A DNA stretch of 64,000 bases from assembly GCF_000421845.1 (NCBI RefSeq), contig NZ_ATXU01000007.1, positions 152,809 to 216,808 of the forward strand, in the 5' to 3' direction. Positions within the stretch are counted from its first letter, which is position 1, and the number at the start of each line of letters is the position of its first letter. The notes under the pieces are model-generated. The model had not been told where the DNA came from and searched no databases. It saw only the letters and a program-made list of their open reading frames with translations. Source of the DNA: Leucobacter chironomi DSM 19883. GTDB lineage: Bacteria; Actinomycetota; Actinomycetes; Actinomycetales; Microbacteriaceae. A program made the translations under genes and the position numbers. Below, piece by piece: positions 8,364 through 15,897 of this stretch.

Positions 8364-9500
8364 ATGACATCCCAGCCCCCGCCGCAGTCCGATTCCGCAA
8401 TCGTGCCGGATCCCGGCCCCGCCGACCACCGCTTCCGGCCGGGCCTCGATCGTATCGCCGCGTACCGCGCGGGCAAGCCGGCGCCGCTCGGCCCCGGCGG
8501 GCGCAGCTTCAAGCTGTCCTCGAACGAGAACCCGTATCCGCCGCTGCCCTCCGTCACCCGTCGCCTCGCCGAGGTGCTGCCCGCGTCGCTCGCCCGCTAC
8601 CCGAGCATCGCCGCCCCCGAGGTCACGGCCGCGCTCGCCGAGCGCTTCGAGGTCGCGCCCGAGAACATCGTGCTCGGCGCGGGGTCGGTCGAGGTCGCCG
8701 CGCAGCTGATCCACGCCCTCACCGGCCCCGGCGACGAGGTGGTGTTCGCCTGGCGCTCCTTCGAGGCCTACCCGATCCTCGCCCGCGTCGCGGGAGCGGT
8801 GCCCGTGGAGGTGCCGCTCGACGCCGATGCGCGGCACGACCTGCCCGCCATGGCGGCGGCCGTGACCGAGCGAACGGGCGTGATCTTCGTCTGCAACCCG
8901 AACAACCCCACCGGCACCGTGGTGACGCGCGCCGAGCTCGAGGCGTTCATGGCGACCGTGCCCGAGCGGGTGCTCGTGGTGATCGACGAGGCCTATGTGC
9001 ACTTCGACCGCGATCCCGACTCGCCCAGCGGCATCGAGTTCTTCCGCCGCTATCCCAACGTCGTGGTACTGCACACCTTCTCGAAGGCCTACGGGCTGGC
9101 GGGCCTGCGCATCGGCTACGCGATCGCGCGCCCGGCGGTCGCCGACGAGCTGCGTAAGGTGGCGCTGCCGTTCGGCGTCTCGCGGCTGGCGCAGGAGGCG
9201 GCCGTGGGCTCCCTCGAAGCGGAGGCCGAGCTCGGCGAGCGCATCGACGAGCTGGTGCGCGAGCGCGCGCGGCTGTTCGACGGGCTGCTGGCCGCGGGGC
9301 TCGGCCCCGTGCCATCGCAGGCGAACTTCGTCTGGCTGCCGGCGGGTGAGGAGAGCGGGCGGATCGCTGAGGCGTTCGAGCGCCATGGCATCTCGGCGCG
9401 GTGCTTCCCCGGAGAGGGCGTGCGGGTGACCGTGGGCCTGTCCGAGGAGAACGACGCCGTGCTCGAGGCCGCGGCCGAGCTGGTCGCCGCGATCGTCTGA
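8364..9500 (+). CDS. Histidinol-phosphate/aromatic aminotransferase (HisC/Pat-like)
   Basis: A 378-residue fold-type I aminotransferase. Visible motifs are KLSSNENPYPPLPS, FVCNPNNPTGTV, VIDEAYVHF and the PLP-lysine region TFSKAYGLAGLRIGY. In actinobacteria this type is either HisC or the phenylalanine/aromatic aminotransferase Pat; no his operon is adjacent, so an aromatic transaminase role fits better with the Lrp regulator and the TrpXYZ-like transporters downstream. ATG 8364 is taken because it starts a plausible disordered N-terminus after a GAGAG sequence; the frame is open to 8322, where a GTG is a weaker start. Confidence 0.85.
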   Translation: MTSQPPPQSDSAIVPDPGPADHRFRPGLDRIAAYRAGKPAPLGPGGRSFKLSSNENPYPPLPSVTRRLAEVLPASLARYPSIAAPEVTAALAERFEVAPENIVLGAGSVEVAAQLIHALTGPGDEVVFAWRSFEAYPILARVAGAVPVEVPLDADARHDLPAMAAAVTERTGVIFVCNPNNPTGTVVTRAELEAFMATVPERVLVVIDEAYVHFDRDPDSPSGIEFFRRYPNVVVLHTFSKAYGLAGLRIGYAIARPAVADELRKVALPFGVSRLAQEAAVGSLEAEAELGERIDELVRERARLFDGLLAAGLGPVPSQANFVWLPAGEESGRIAEAFERHGISARCFPGEGVRVTVGLSEENDAVLEAAAELVAAIV

Positions 9501-9518
9501 TGGCTCGATCGAACTAGA

Positions 9519-9616
9519 CAATCTGCATAGCATTTTCCCTGAATGAATAACCTGTCTGTCACATCTGCCTAGATTCTTCCTGGCAGCTTGTAACAGGCCC
9601 CACCGCCTGATTAGCA
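9519..9616 (+). promoter_or_regulatory. Promoter region of the first ABC cassette
   Basis: The 13-mer shared with the lrp control region occupies 9519-9531. Further down, TTGTAA (9588-9593) and TTAGCA (9611-9616) are separated by exactly 17 bases and would give a leader of about 90 bases before the ATG at 9710. No T-box or other known riboswitch was recognised in the leader. Confidence 0.4.
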
Positions 9617-9709
9617 TCGGGCACCGGACGGCGTTGTCCACTGACGCCGTGTCCCCTTCCGCTCGACGCCCCCGCCGAGCGCGAGACACCCCCCAGAGTG
9701 AGGAACACC

Positions 9710-10717
9710 ATGGCAGTCATCCGCAATCGCAGCAGGGCATTCGCCTTCGCCGGCCTGGTCGCGACCGCGGCGCTCGCCCTGAGCGCCTGCTCCTCGGCGA
9801 ACTCCGGCGACGACGCCGGCTCCGAGAAGATCACCGTCGGCATCAGCCAGTTCGTGCAGCACCCCGCGCTCGACTCCGCCACGGAGGGCTTCAAGCAGGC
9901 CTTCATCGACGCCGGCTACGTCGAGGGCGAGACCATCGAGTTCAACGAGAAGAACGCGCAGGCCGAGGTCGCCACCGCCACCACGATCGCCCAGACCTTC
10001 GCCACCGACGGCGTCGACCTGTTGCTCGCGGTCGCCACCCCCTCCGCCCAGGCGGCGATGCAGAACATCGTCGACGCGCCCGTGCTCTTCACGGCCGTGA
10101 CCGATCCCGTCTCGGCCGACCTCGTCGAGTCGAACGAGAAGCCCGGCTCCAACGTCACCGGCACGAGCGACATGAACCCCGTCGCCGACCAGATCGACCT
10201 CATCACCGAGATCGTGCCCGACGCGAAGAAGATCGGCGTGGTCTACGGCTCGGGCGAGGTCAACTCGGAGATCCAGGTCGACCTGGCCCGTGAAGCGGCC
10301 GAGGCGCAGAACATCGAGCTCGTCGAGGCGACCGTCACCAACGCCGGCGAGATCAAGCAGGCCGTCGAGTCGCTGGGCGACGTCGACGCGATCTACACTC
10401 CCACCGACAACCTCGTGGCCTCGGGCCTCGGCGCCCTGATCGGCGTCGCCGAGGAGCGCGGCATCCCTGTCGTCGGCGCCGAGTCGGCCCACGTCGAGGG
10501 CGGCGCCGTCGCCACGCTCGGCATCGACTACACGAAGCTCGGCTACCAGACCGGCGAGATGGCGCTGAAGATCATCAAGGACGGCGCCGATCCCGCCACC
10601 ATGGCCGTCGAGACCTCGAAGGATCTCGAGCTGGTCGTCAACCCTGCCGCCGCCAAGCGCATGGGCGTCGAACTGCCCGCCGCGCTGGTCGAGCGCGCCG
10701 ACAGCACGGTCGAGTAA
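9710..10717 (+). CDS. ABC transporter substrate-binding lipoprotein, TrpX-like (cassette 1)
   Basis: A 335-residue protein of the ABC_sub_bind family (COG2984, TrpX group). A signal sequence ends in the lipobox LSAC near residue 27, so the mature protein would be lipid-anchored outside the membrane. Conserved parts are ITVGISQFVQHPALDSATEG, LLLAVATPSAQAA, FTAVTDPVSADLV, VYGSGEVNSEIQV and YTPTDNLV. The family imports hydrophobic amino acids such as tryptophan or tyrosine in studied cases. ATG 9710 follows GTGAGGAAC; a GTG at 9698 is also in frame. It is the first gene of a tightly packed three-gene operon. Confidence 0.9.
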   Translation: MAVIRNRSRAFAFAGLVATAALALSACSSANSGDDAGSEKITVGISQFVQHPALDSATEGFKQAFIDAGYVEGETIEFNEKNAQAEVATATTIAQTFATDGVDLLLAVATPSAQAAMQNIVDAPVLFTAVTDPVSADLVESNEKPGSNVTGTSDMNPVADQIDLITEIVPDAKKIGVVYGSGEVNSEIQVDLAREAAEAQNIELVEATVTNAGEIKQAVESLGDVDAIYTPTDNLVASGLGALIGVAEERGIPVVGAESAHVEGGAVATLGIDYTKLGYQTGEMALKIIKDGADPATMAVETSKDLELVVNPAAAKRMGVELPAALVERADSTVE

Positions 10718-10722
10718 ACGCC

Positions 10723-11682
10723 ATGATCGGAGCTCTCGAGCTGGGCCTCATCTACGGTGTGATGGCCCTCGGCGTCTACCTCACGTTCCGGGTGCTGAAC
10801 TTCCCCGACCTCACGGTCGACGGCAGCTTCACCACCGGTGCCGCGGTCGCCGCCTCCCTCATCAGCGCGGGGCAGAACCCCGTGCTCGCCACTGTAGCGG
10901 GTGCCGTGGCCGGCCTCATCGCCGGCGCCATCACCGGTCTGCTGCACACCAAGGGCAAGATCGACGGCCTGCTGGCCGGCATCCTCACCATGATCGCGCT
11001 GTGGTCGATCAACCTGCGCATCATGGACAAGGCCAACGTGCCACTGCTGCGCGAGGACACCGTCATGACGCCGCTGCGCGAGGCGGGCTGGATCGGCAAG
11101 ACCTGGATGGCGGTGCTCGTCTTCGTGATCGCGCTGTTCGTGCTCAAGCTGATCGTCGACTGGTTCCTGTCGACCGACCTCGGTCTCGCGATCCAGGCGA
11201 CCGGCAACAACGAGCAGATGATCCGCAGCTTCGGCGTGAACACCGACGGCACCAAGATCCTCACCCTGTCGCTCTCGAACGGCCTCGTGGCCCTCGCCGG
11301 TGCGCTCGTGGCGCAGTACCAGGGCTTCGCCGACATCAGCATGGGCGTCGGCCTCATCCTCGTGGGCCTCGCCTCCGTGATCCTCGGCCAGGCGGTGCTC
11401 GGCCAGCGCAACCTCTTCATGGCCAGCCTCGCGGTGCTCGTCGGCTCGATCCTCTACCGACTCATCGTGTTCTTCGCCCTCACCGCGGGGCTCAACCCGA
11501 ACGACATGCGCGCGGTCACGGCCGTGCTCGTGATCCTCGCGCTGCTGCTGCCGCGCTGGGGCTTCCTGAAGAAGATCCCATCGCTGCGGGATCGGGGCAA
11601 CCGCAGACCCGCAGCCCCCGACCCAGCGCCGGACCCCGTCGCTTCGGCGACGACCGGCGTGACCGTGCCGGCGGAGAGGTAG
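10723..11682 (+). CDS. ABC transporter permease, TrpY-like (cassette 1)
   Basis: A 319-residue integral membrane protein of the COG4120 permease family related to branched-chain amino-acid permeases (about eight or nine hydrophobic helices). Family features include the N-terminal LIYGVMALGVYLTFRVLNFP, the loop DLTVDGSF, and IQATGNNEQMIRSFGVN, which contacts the ATPase. The C-terminal 40 residues are Pro/Ala-rich and cytoplasmic. It starts five bases after the lipoprotein stop and is followed seven bases later by the ATPase, so all three are cotranscribed. Confidence 0.9.
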   Translation: MIGALELGLIYGVMALGVYLTFRVLNFPDLTVDGSFTTGAAVAASLISAGQNPVLATVAGAVAGLIAGAITGLLHTKGKIDGLLAGILTMIALWSINLRIMDKANVPLLREDTVMTPLREAGWIGKTWMAVLVFVIALFVLKLIVDWFLSTDLGLAIQATGNNEQMIRSFGVNTDGTKILTLSLSNGLVALAGALVAQYQGFADISMGVGLILVGLASVILGQAVLGQRNLFMASLAVLVGSILYRLIVFFALTAGLNPNDMRAVTAVLVILALLLPRWGFLKKIPSLRDRGNRRPAAPDPAPDPVASATTGVTVPAER

Positions 11683-11689
11683 GAACGCC

Positions 11690-12481
11690 ATGCTGAACAT
11701 CGACCGCATCTCCAAGACGTTCTTCGCGGGAACGATCAACGAGCGCAAAGCGCTCGTCGATCTGAGCCTGCGCCTCGACGAGGGCGACTTCGTCACCGTG
11801 ATCGGATCGAACGGCGCCGGCAAGTCGACGCTGCTCAACGCGATCGCGGGCCGCTACACCGTCGACACCGGGTCGCTCACCGTCGACGGCAAGCCGGTGA
11901 CGAAGCTCAAGGAGTACCAGCGCGCCCGCTACGTGGGCCGCGTGTTCCAGGATCCGATGGCGGGCACCGCGCCCGACCTCACGATCGAGCAGAACCTGTC
12001 GCTCGCGCTGCAGCGCGGCAAGGCGCGCGGCCTCGGCCTCGGGATCACGAAGTCCCGGCGCGAGCAGTTCGTGGAGGAGCTGAAATCGCTCGAGCTCGGC
12101 CTCGAGAACCGGCTCACCGCGAAGGTCGGTCTGCTCTCGGGCGGTCAGCGCCAGGCGCTGTCGCTGCTCATGTCGGGATTCACGAAGCCGCGGATCCTGC
12201 TGCTCGATGAGCACACCGCGGCGCTCGACCCGCAGCGGGCCGCGCTCGTGACCGACCTCACCGAGCGCATCGTCGCCGAGGGCGGGCTGACCACCCTCAT
12301 GGTGACGCACAACATGGAGCAGGCGCTCAAGCTCGGCAACCGCCTCATCATGATGCACGAGGGGCGCATCGTCTTCCAGGCCTCGGCCGAGGAGAAGCAG
12401 CACCTCACCGTGCCGCTGCTGCTCGCGGAGTTCGCGAAGATCAAGGGCGCGAGCTTCGACGACCGGGCGCTGCTCGCTTAG
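11690..12481 (+). CDS. ABC transporter ATPase, TrpZ-like (cassette 1)
   Basis: A 263-residue COG1101-type ATPase: Walker A GSNGAGKSTLLNAI, Q-loop VFQDPMAGTAPDLTIEQNL, signature LSGGQRQALSLLM, Walker B ILLLDEHTAALDP, and the switch histidine in MVTHNMEQAL. It energises the permease upstream. ATG 11690 has a GGAGAGGTAGGAACGCC ribosome-binding region. A strong hairpin follows the gene, ending the first cassette. Confidence 0.92.
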   Translation: MLNIDRISKTFFAGTINERKALVDLSLRLDEGDFVTVIGSNGAGKSTLLNAIAGRYTVDTGSLTVDGKPVTKLKEYQRARYVGRVFQDPMAGTAPDLTIEQNLSLALQRGKARGLGLGITKSRREQFVEELKSLELGLENRLTAKVGLLSGGQRQALSLLMSGFTKPRILLLDEHTAALDPQRAALVTDLTERIVAEGGLTTLMVTHNMEQALKLGNRLIMMHEGRIVFQASAEEKQHLTVPLLLAEFAKIKGASFDDRALLA

Positions 12482-12488
12482 CAACGAA

Positions 12489-12568
12489 GGCGGGCCCGGC
12501 GCCCGCCCGATCTGAGGGGGAAAACGAGACGCGCCGTCTCGTGCAGGACGAGGCGGCGTGTCGCGTTT
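12489..12568 (+). terminator. Compound hairpin terminator between the two ABC cassettes
   Basis: A first hairpin pairs GGCGGGC (12489-12495) with GCCCGCC (12501-12507). A second, long hairpin pairs 12522-12536 with 12554-12568 (13 of 15 positions) and an inner stem CTCGT/ACGAG. The same left arm can instead form a perfect 8-bp stem-loop at 12524-12542. A-rich bases precede and T-rich bases follow the long stem, so it could terminate from either side. Confidence 0.6.
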
Positions 12569-12723
12569 CCGGAAGGCAACGTGTCGATCACGAAACCGCG
12601 GCCGGTTTGCGCGAATCGGGTCGCCGCGGTCTACGATGCTTGAATCGGCGTTTACTCGCGCCGATTTCTCAGTTCGCCGAGGCACTGGTCTCGGCGGGTA
12701 GACCTGCGAAGGATCGATAACAC

Positions 12724-13740
12724 ATGCGTCAGACCTCGTTCCGCCGTGCGCTCGCCGCAGCAAGCCTCACCGCTGCTGCCGCGCTCACGCTCAGCGCCTG
12801 CTCCGGCTCCTCGGAAGCGACCGACAGCGCCGATGCCACCGTCGAGAAGGTCACGATCGGCATCAGCCAGCTCGTGCAGCACCCCGCGCTCGACTCGGCC
12901 ACCGAGGGCTTCAAGCAGGCCTTCATCGACGCCGGCTACGTCGAGGGCGAGACCGTCGAGTTCGATCTGCAGAACGCCAACGGCGAGCAGGCCACCGCTG
13001 TCTCGATCGCGCAGGGCTTCGCCTCCTCCGACGCCGACCTCGTGCTCGCCGTCGCCACCCCGGCCGCGCAGGCCGCCGCGCAGGCCATCACCGACAAGCC
13101 CGTGCTCTTCACCGCGGTCACCGACGCGGTCACCGCCGAACTCGTCGACTCGAACGCGAAGCCGGGCGGCAACGTCACCGGCACCAGCGACGCCGTGCCC
13201 GAGGACGCCCTGCAGGCGCAGTTCGAGCTCATCAAGGAGCTCGTGCCCGACGCCGCCACCGTGGGCATCGTCTACGCCTCGGGCGAGGTGAACTCCGAGG
13301 TGCAGGTCGCCGCGGCCGAGAAGGTCGCCGCCGGTCTCGACCTCGAGATCGTGACGAAGACGGTCACCACCGCCAACGACATCGCGCAGGCCACGGAGGC
13401 GCTCGGCGACGTCGACGCCATCTACGTGCCCACCGACAACATGGTCGTCGGCGGCATCTCGTCGCTCGTGCAGGTCGCCGAGGAGAAGCAGATCCCCGTG
13501 ATCGGCGCCGAGGCCGGCACCGTCGAGGGCGGCGCGATCGCCACGCTCGGCATCGACTACACCGAGCTCGGCCGTCAGACCGGCGAGATGGCGATCCGCA
13601 TCCTGAAGGGCGAGGATCCCGCCAAGACCCCCGTCGAGTTTGCCACCGAGCTCGCCTACGTGGTCAACCCGGGCGCCGCAGAGCGCATGGGCGTCGAGAT
13701 CCCGCAGGACATCCTCGACCAGGCCGAGACCGTCGGCTAA
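12724..13740 (+). CDS. ABC transporter substrate-binding lipoprotein, TrpX-like (cassette 2)
   Basis: A 338-residue paralogue of the protein at 9710-10717. The lipobox LSAC lies near residue 23. Long blocks are nearly identical between the two (for example the 39-residue stretch from GISQ to VEF with three differences) while the signal peptide and C-terminal half diverge, indicating an old tandem duplication with retained function and possibly shifted specificity: the ligand-loop segment DMNPVADQ of cassette 1 is DAVPEDALQAQ here. ATG 12724 follows CGAAGGATCG. A promoter is weak; TACGAT at 12632-12637 is the best -10 candidate. Confidence 0.9.
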   Translation: MRQTSFRRALAAASLTAAAALTLSACSGSSEATDSADATVEKVTIGISQLVQHPALDSATEGFKQAFIDAGYVEGETVEFDLQNANGEQATAVSIAQGFASSDADLVLAVATPAAQAAAQAITDKPVLFTAVTDAVTAELVDSNAKPGGNVTGTSDAVPEDALQAQFELIKELVPDAATVGIVYASGEVNSEVQVAAAEKVAAGLDLEIVTKTVTTANDIAQATEALGDVDAIYVPTDNMVVGGISSLVQVAEEKQIPVIGAEAGTVEGGAIATLGIDYTELGRQTGEMAIRILKGEDPAKTPVEFATELAYVVNPGAAERMGVEIPQDILDQAETVG

Positions 13741-13853
13741 CAGCCACGACTGGCAGACCCGCCGCCGGCTGAGCTCGCCGGGGCACGGATCCGATCCCGG
13801 ATCCCGCCCCCGCGGTTCAGCCGGCGGCTCTGCACGACAGTAAGGAACATCCC

Positions 13854-14876
13854 ATGATCGGCGCGCTCGAACTCGGACTCATCTACGGTGTGATGGCGCT
13901 CGGCGTCTACCTCACCTTCCGGGTGCTGAACTTCCCCGACCTCACGGTCGACGGCAGCTTCACCACCGGCGCAGCCGTCGCGGCGGCGCTGATCACGCTC
14001 GGGCAGAACCCGGTGCTCGCCACCGTGGCCGGCGCGGTGGCCGGAGTGCTCGCGGGAATCGTGACCGGCCTGCTGCACACGAAGGGCAAGATCGACGGCC
14101 TGCTGGCGGGCATCCTCACCATGATCGCGCTGTGGTCGATCAACCTGCGCATCATGGGCACCGCGAAAGAAGGCGCGTCTGGCGCCGCCAACCTGCCGAT
14201 GCTGCGCGCCGAGACCGTCTTCACCCCGCTGCGCGACGGCGATCTACTGGGCACCTGGGGCGGCATCGCGATCATCGCGGCCGGCGTGCTGGTGCTCAAG
14301 CTCGTGGTCGACTGGTTCCTGTCGACCAACCTCGGTCTCGCGATCCAGGCGACCGGCGACAACGGCCCGATGATCCGCAGCTTTGGCGTGAACACCGATC
14401 GCACCACGATCCTCACCCTCGCCATCTCGAACGGTCTCGTCGCGCTCTGCGGTGCGCTCGTGGCGCAGTACCAGGGCTTCGCCGACATCAGCATGGGCGT
14501 CGGCCTGATCCTCGTGGGCCTCGCCTCCGTGATCCTCGGCCAGGCGATCTTCGGGCAGCGCTTCATCTGGATCGCGAGCCTCGCCGTGATCTTCGGCGCG
14601 GTGCTGTACCGCCTCATCATCTTCTTCGCGCTGCGCGCCGGGCTCGACCCCAACGACATGAAGTTCATCACCGCCGCCCTCGTGGTCGCGGCGCTGCTGC
14701 TGCCGCGCTGGGGCTTCCTGCGCAAGCTGCCCGCGCTGCGCCGCCGCGGCGGCTCCGTGGTGATCGAGACCGAGGCCGCCCGGGCCGCGCAGGCCGGTGC
14801 CGGCGGGGCGGATCCCGAACCGGCGACCACCGCGCCCGCTGAGGGCGCATCCTCCTCAGAGACCAGCGGAAGGTAG
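13854..14876 (+). CDS. ABC transporter permease, TrpY-like (cassette 2)
   Basis: A 340-residue paralogue of the permease at 10723. The first 45 residues are essentially identical. The main differences are a seven-residue insertion (AKEGASG region, near residue 103), substitutions in the helix after it, and a longer Ala/Gly-rich cytoplasmic tail. It is separated from its lipoprotein by 113 bases, unlike the five-base gap in cassette 1. ATG 13854 follows TAAGGAACATCCC. It forms the membrane channel of the second importer. Confidence 0.9.
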   Translation: MIGALELGLIYGVMALGVYLTFRVLNFPDLTVDGSFTTGAAVAAALITLGQNPVLATVAGAVAGVLAGIVTGLLHTKGKIDGLLAGILTMIALWSINLRIMGTAKEGASGAANLPMLRAETVFTPLRDGDLLGTWGGIAIIAAGVLVLKLVVDWFLSTNLGLAIQATGDNGPMIRSFGVNTDRTTILTLAISNGLVALCGALVAQYQGFADISMGVGLILVGLASVILGQAIFGQRFIWIASLAVIFGAVLYRLIIFFALRAGLDPNDMKFITAALVVAALLLPRWGFLRKLPALRRRGGSVVIETEAARAAQAGAGGADPEPATTAPAEGASSSETSGR

Positions 14877-14880
14877 TCGC

Positions 14881-15672
14881 ATGCTCAAGATCGACAAGAT
14901 CGAGAAGACCTTCTTCGCGGGCACCGTCAACGAGCGGCGTGCGCTCGCCGGGCTGAGCCTGCACCTCGACGAGGGCGACTTCGTCACCGTGATCGGATCG
15001 AACGGCGCAGGCAAGTCCACACTGCTCAACGCGATCTCCGGCCGCTACACCGTCGACACCGGCAGCATCGAGATCGACGGCCGCCGCGTGAACAGGCTCA
15101 AGGAGCATCAGCGGGCGGCCTACGTGGGTCGTGTGTTCCAGGACCCGATGGCGGGCACCGCCCCCGACCTCACCATCGAGCAGAACCTCGCCCTCGCGGT
15201 GCGGCGCGGCAAGCGCCGCGGGCTCGGCCTCGCGCTCACCCGGTCGCTGCGCGAGCGCTTCCGCGACGAGCTGCAGTCGCTCGAGCTCGGCCTCGAGAAC
15301 CGGCTCACCGCGAAGGTCGGTCTGCTGTCGGGCGGTCAGCGTCAGGCGCTGTCGCTGCTCATGGCCGGGTTCACGCACCCGAGCATCCTGCTGCTGGACG
15401 AGCACACGGCCGCGCTCGATCCGCAGCGTGCCGCGCTGGTGACCGAGCTCACGGGCCGGATCGTGTCGCAGGGTCGGCTGACCACCCTCATGGTGACGCA
15501 CAACATGGAGCAGGCGCTGCGCCTCGGCAATCGCCTCATCATGATGCACGAGGGGCGCATCGTGTTCTCGGCCTCGGCCGACGAGAAGCGCACGCTCACC
15601 GTGCCGCGGCTGCTCGAGGAGTTCGGCAAGATCAAGGGCGCTCAGCTCGACGACCGCGCGCTGCTGTCGTAG
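14881..15672 (+). CDS. ABC transporter ATPase, TrpZ-like (cassette 2)
   Basis: A 263-residue paralogue of the ATPase at 11690 with all nucleotide-binding motifs intact (GSNGAGKST, LSGGQRQALSLLM, LLLDEHTAALDP, VTHNMEQAL). The ATG at 14881 is four bases after the permease stop and follows GCGGAAGGTAGTCGC. The frame is open 28 codons upstream, but that would overlap the permease and lacks homology to the paralogue. The gene ends cassette 2; a 22-bp-arm inverted repeat follows. Confidence 0.92.
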   Translation: MLKIDKIEKTFFAGTVNERRALAGLSLHLDEGDFVTVIGSNGAGKSTLLNAISGRYTVDTGSIEIDGRRVNRLKEHQRAAYVGRVFQDPMAGTAPDLTIEQNLALAVRRGKRRGLGLALTRSLRERFRDELQSLELGLENRLTAKVGLLSGGQRQALSLLMAGFTHPSILLLDEHTAALDPQRAALVTELTGRIVSQGRLTTLMVTHNMEQALRLGNRLIMMHEGRIVFSASADEKRTLTVPRLLEEFGKIKGAQLDDRALLS

Positions 15673-15707
15673 GGGCTCTCGCCCTTCCTCCCTGCTGTCG
15701 ATGGCGG

Positions 15708-15763
15708 CGAGGTCGCGCGTGTGGTCGTTGTCCGGCGCGATAACGACCACACGCGTGACCTCG
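15708..15763. repeat. Palindromic intergenic repeat, copy A (22-bp arms)
   Basis: Positions 15708-15729 and 15742-15763 are inverted repeats matching at 21 of 22 positions around a 12-base loop. The arm core (CCACACGCGTGACCTCGATG on the right side) recurs with one change in the compound repeat at 42840-42947. It lies 35 bases after a stop codon and may terminate transcription of the ABC cassette. The recurrence at an unrelated locus suggests a dispersed REP-like family. Confidence 0.75.
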
Positions 15764-15897
15764 ATGCACGCGATTGGGGCTGATCGGGCGCGCGGGCGTG
15801 GACTGCTTGCGGGCACGGACGATGCCCAGGCGCGAGGGCTTGAGCAGTGCCCGCGTGCGCTCCCGATTTTGTCGGAGGCGACCTCTACAGTGGGCAC

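Noticed and set aside
9501..9697. T-box or tryptophan attenuator in the leader of the ABC cassette
   Set aside because: No T-box consensus, no leader peptide with tandem Trp codons and no strong terminator/antiterminator pair were found.
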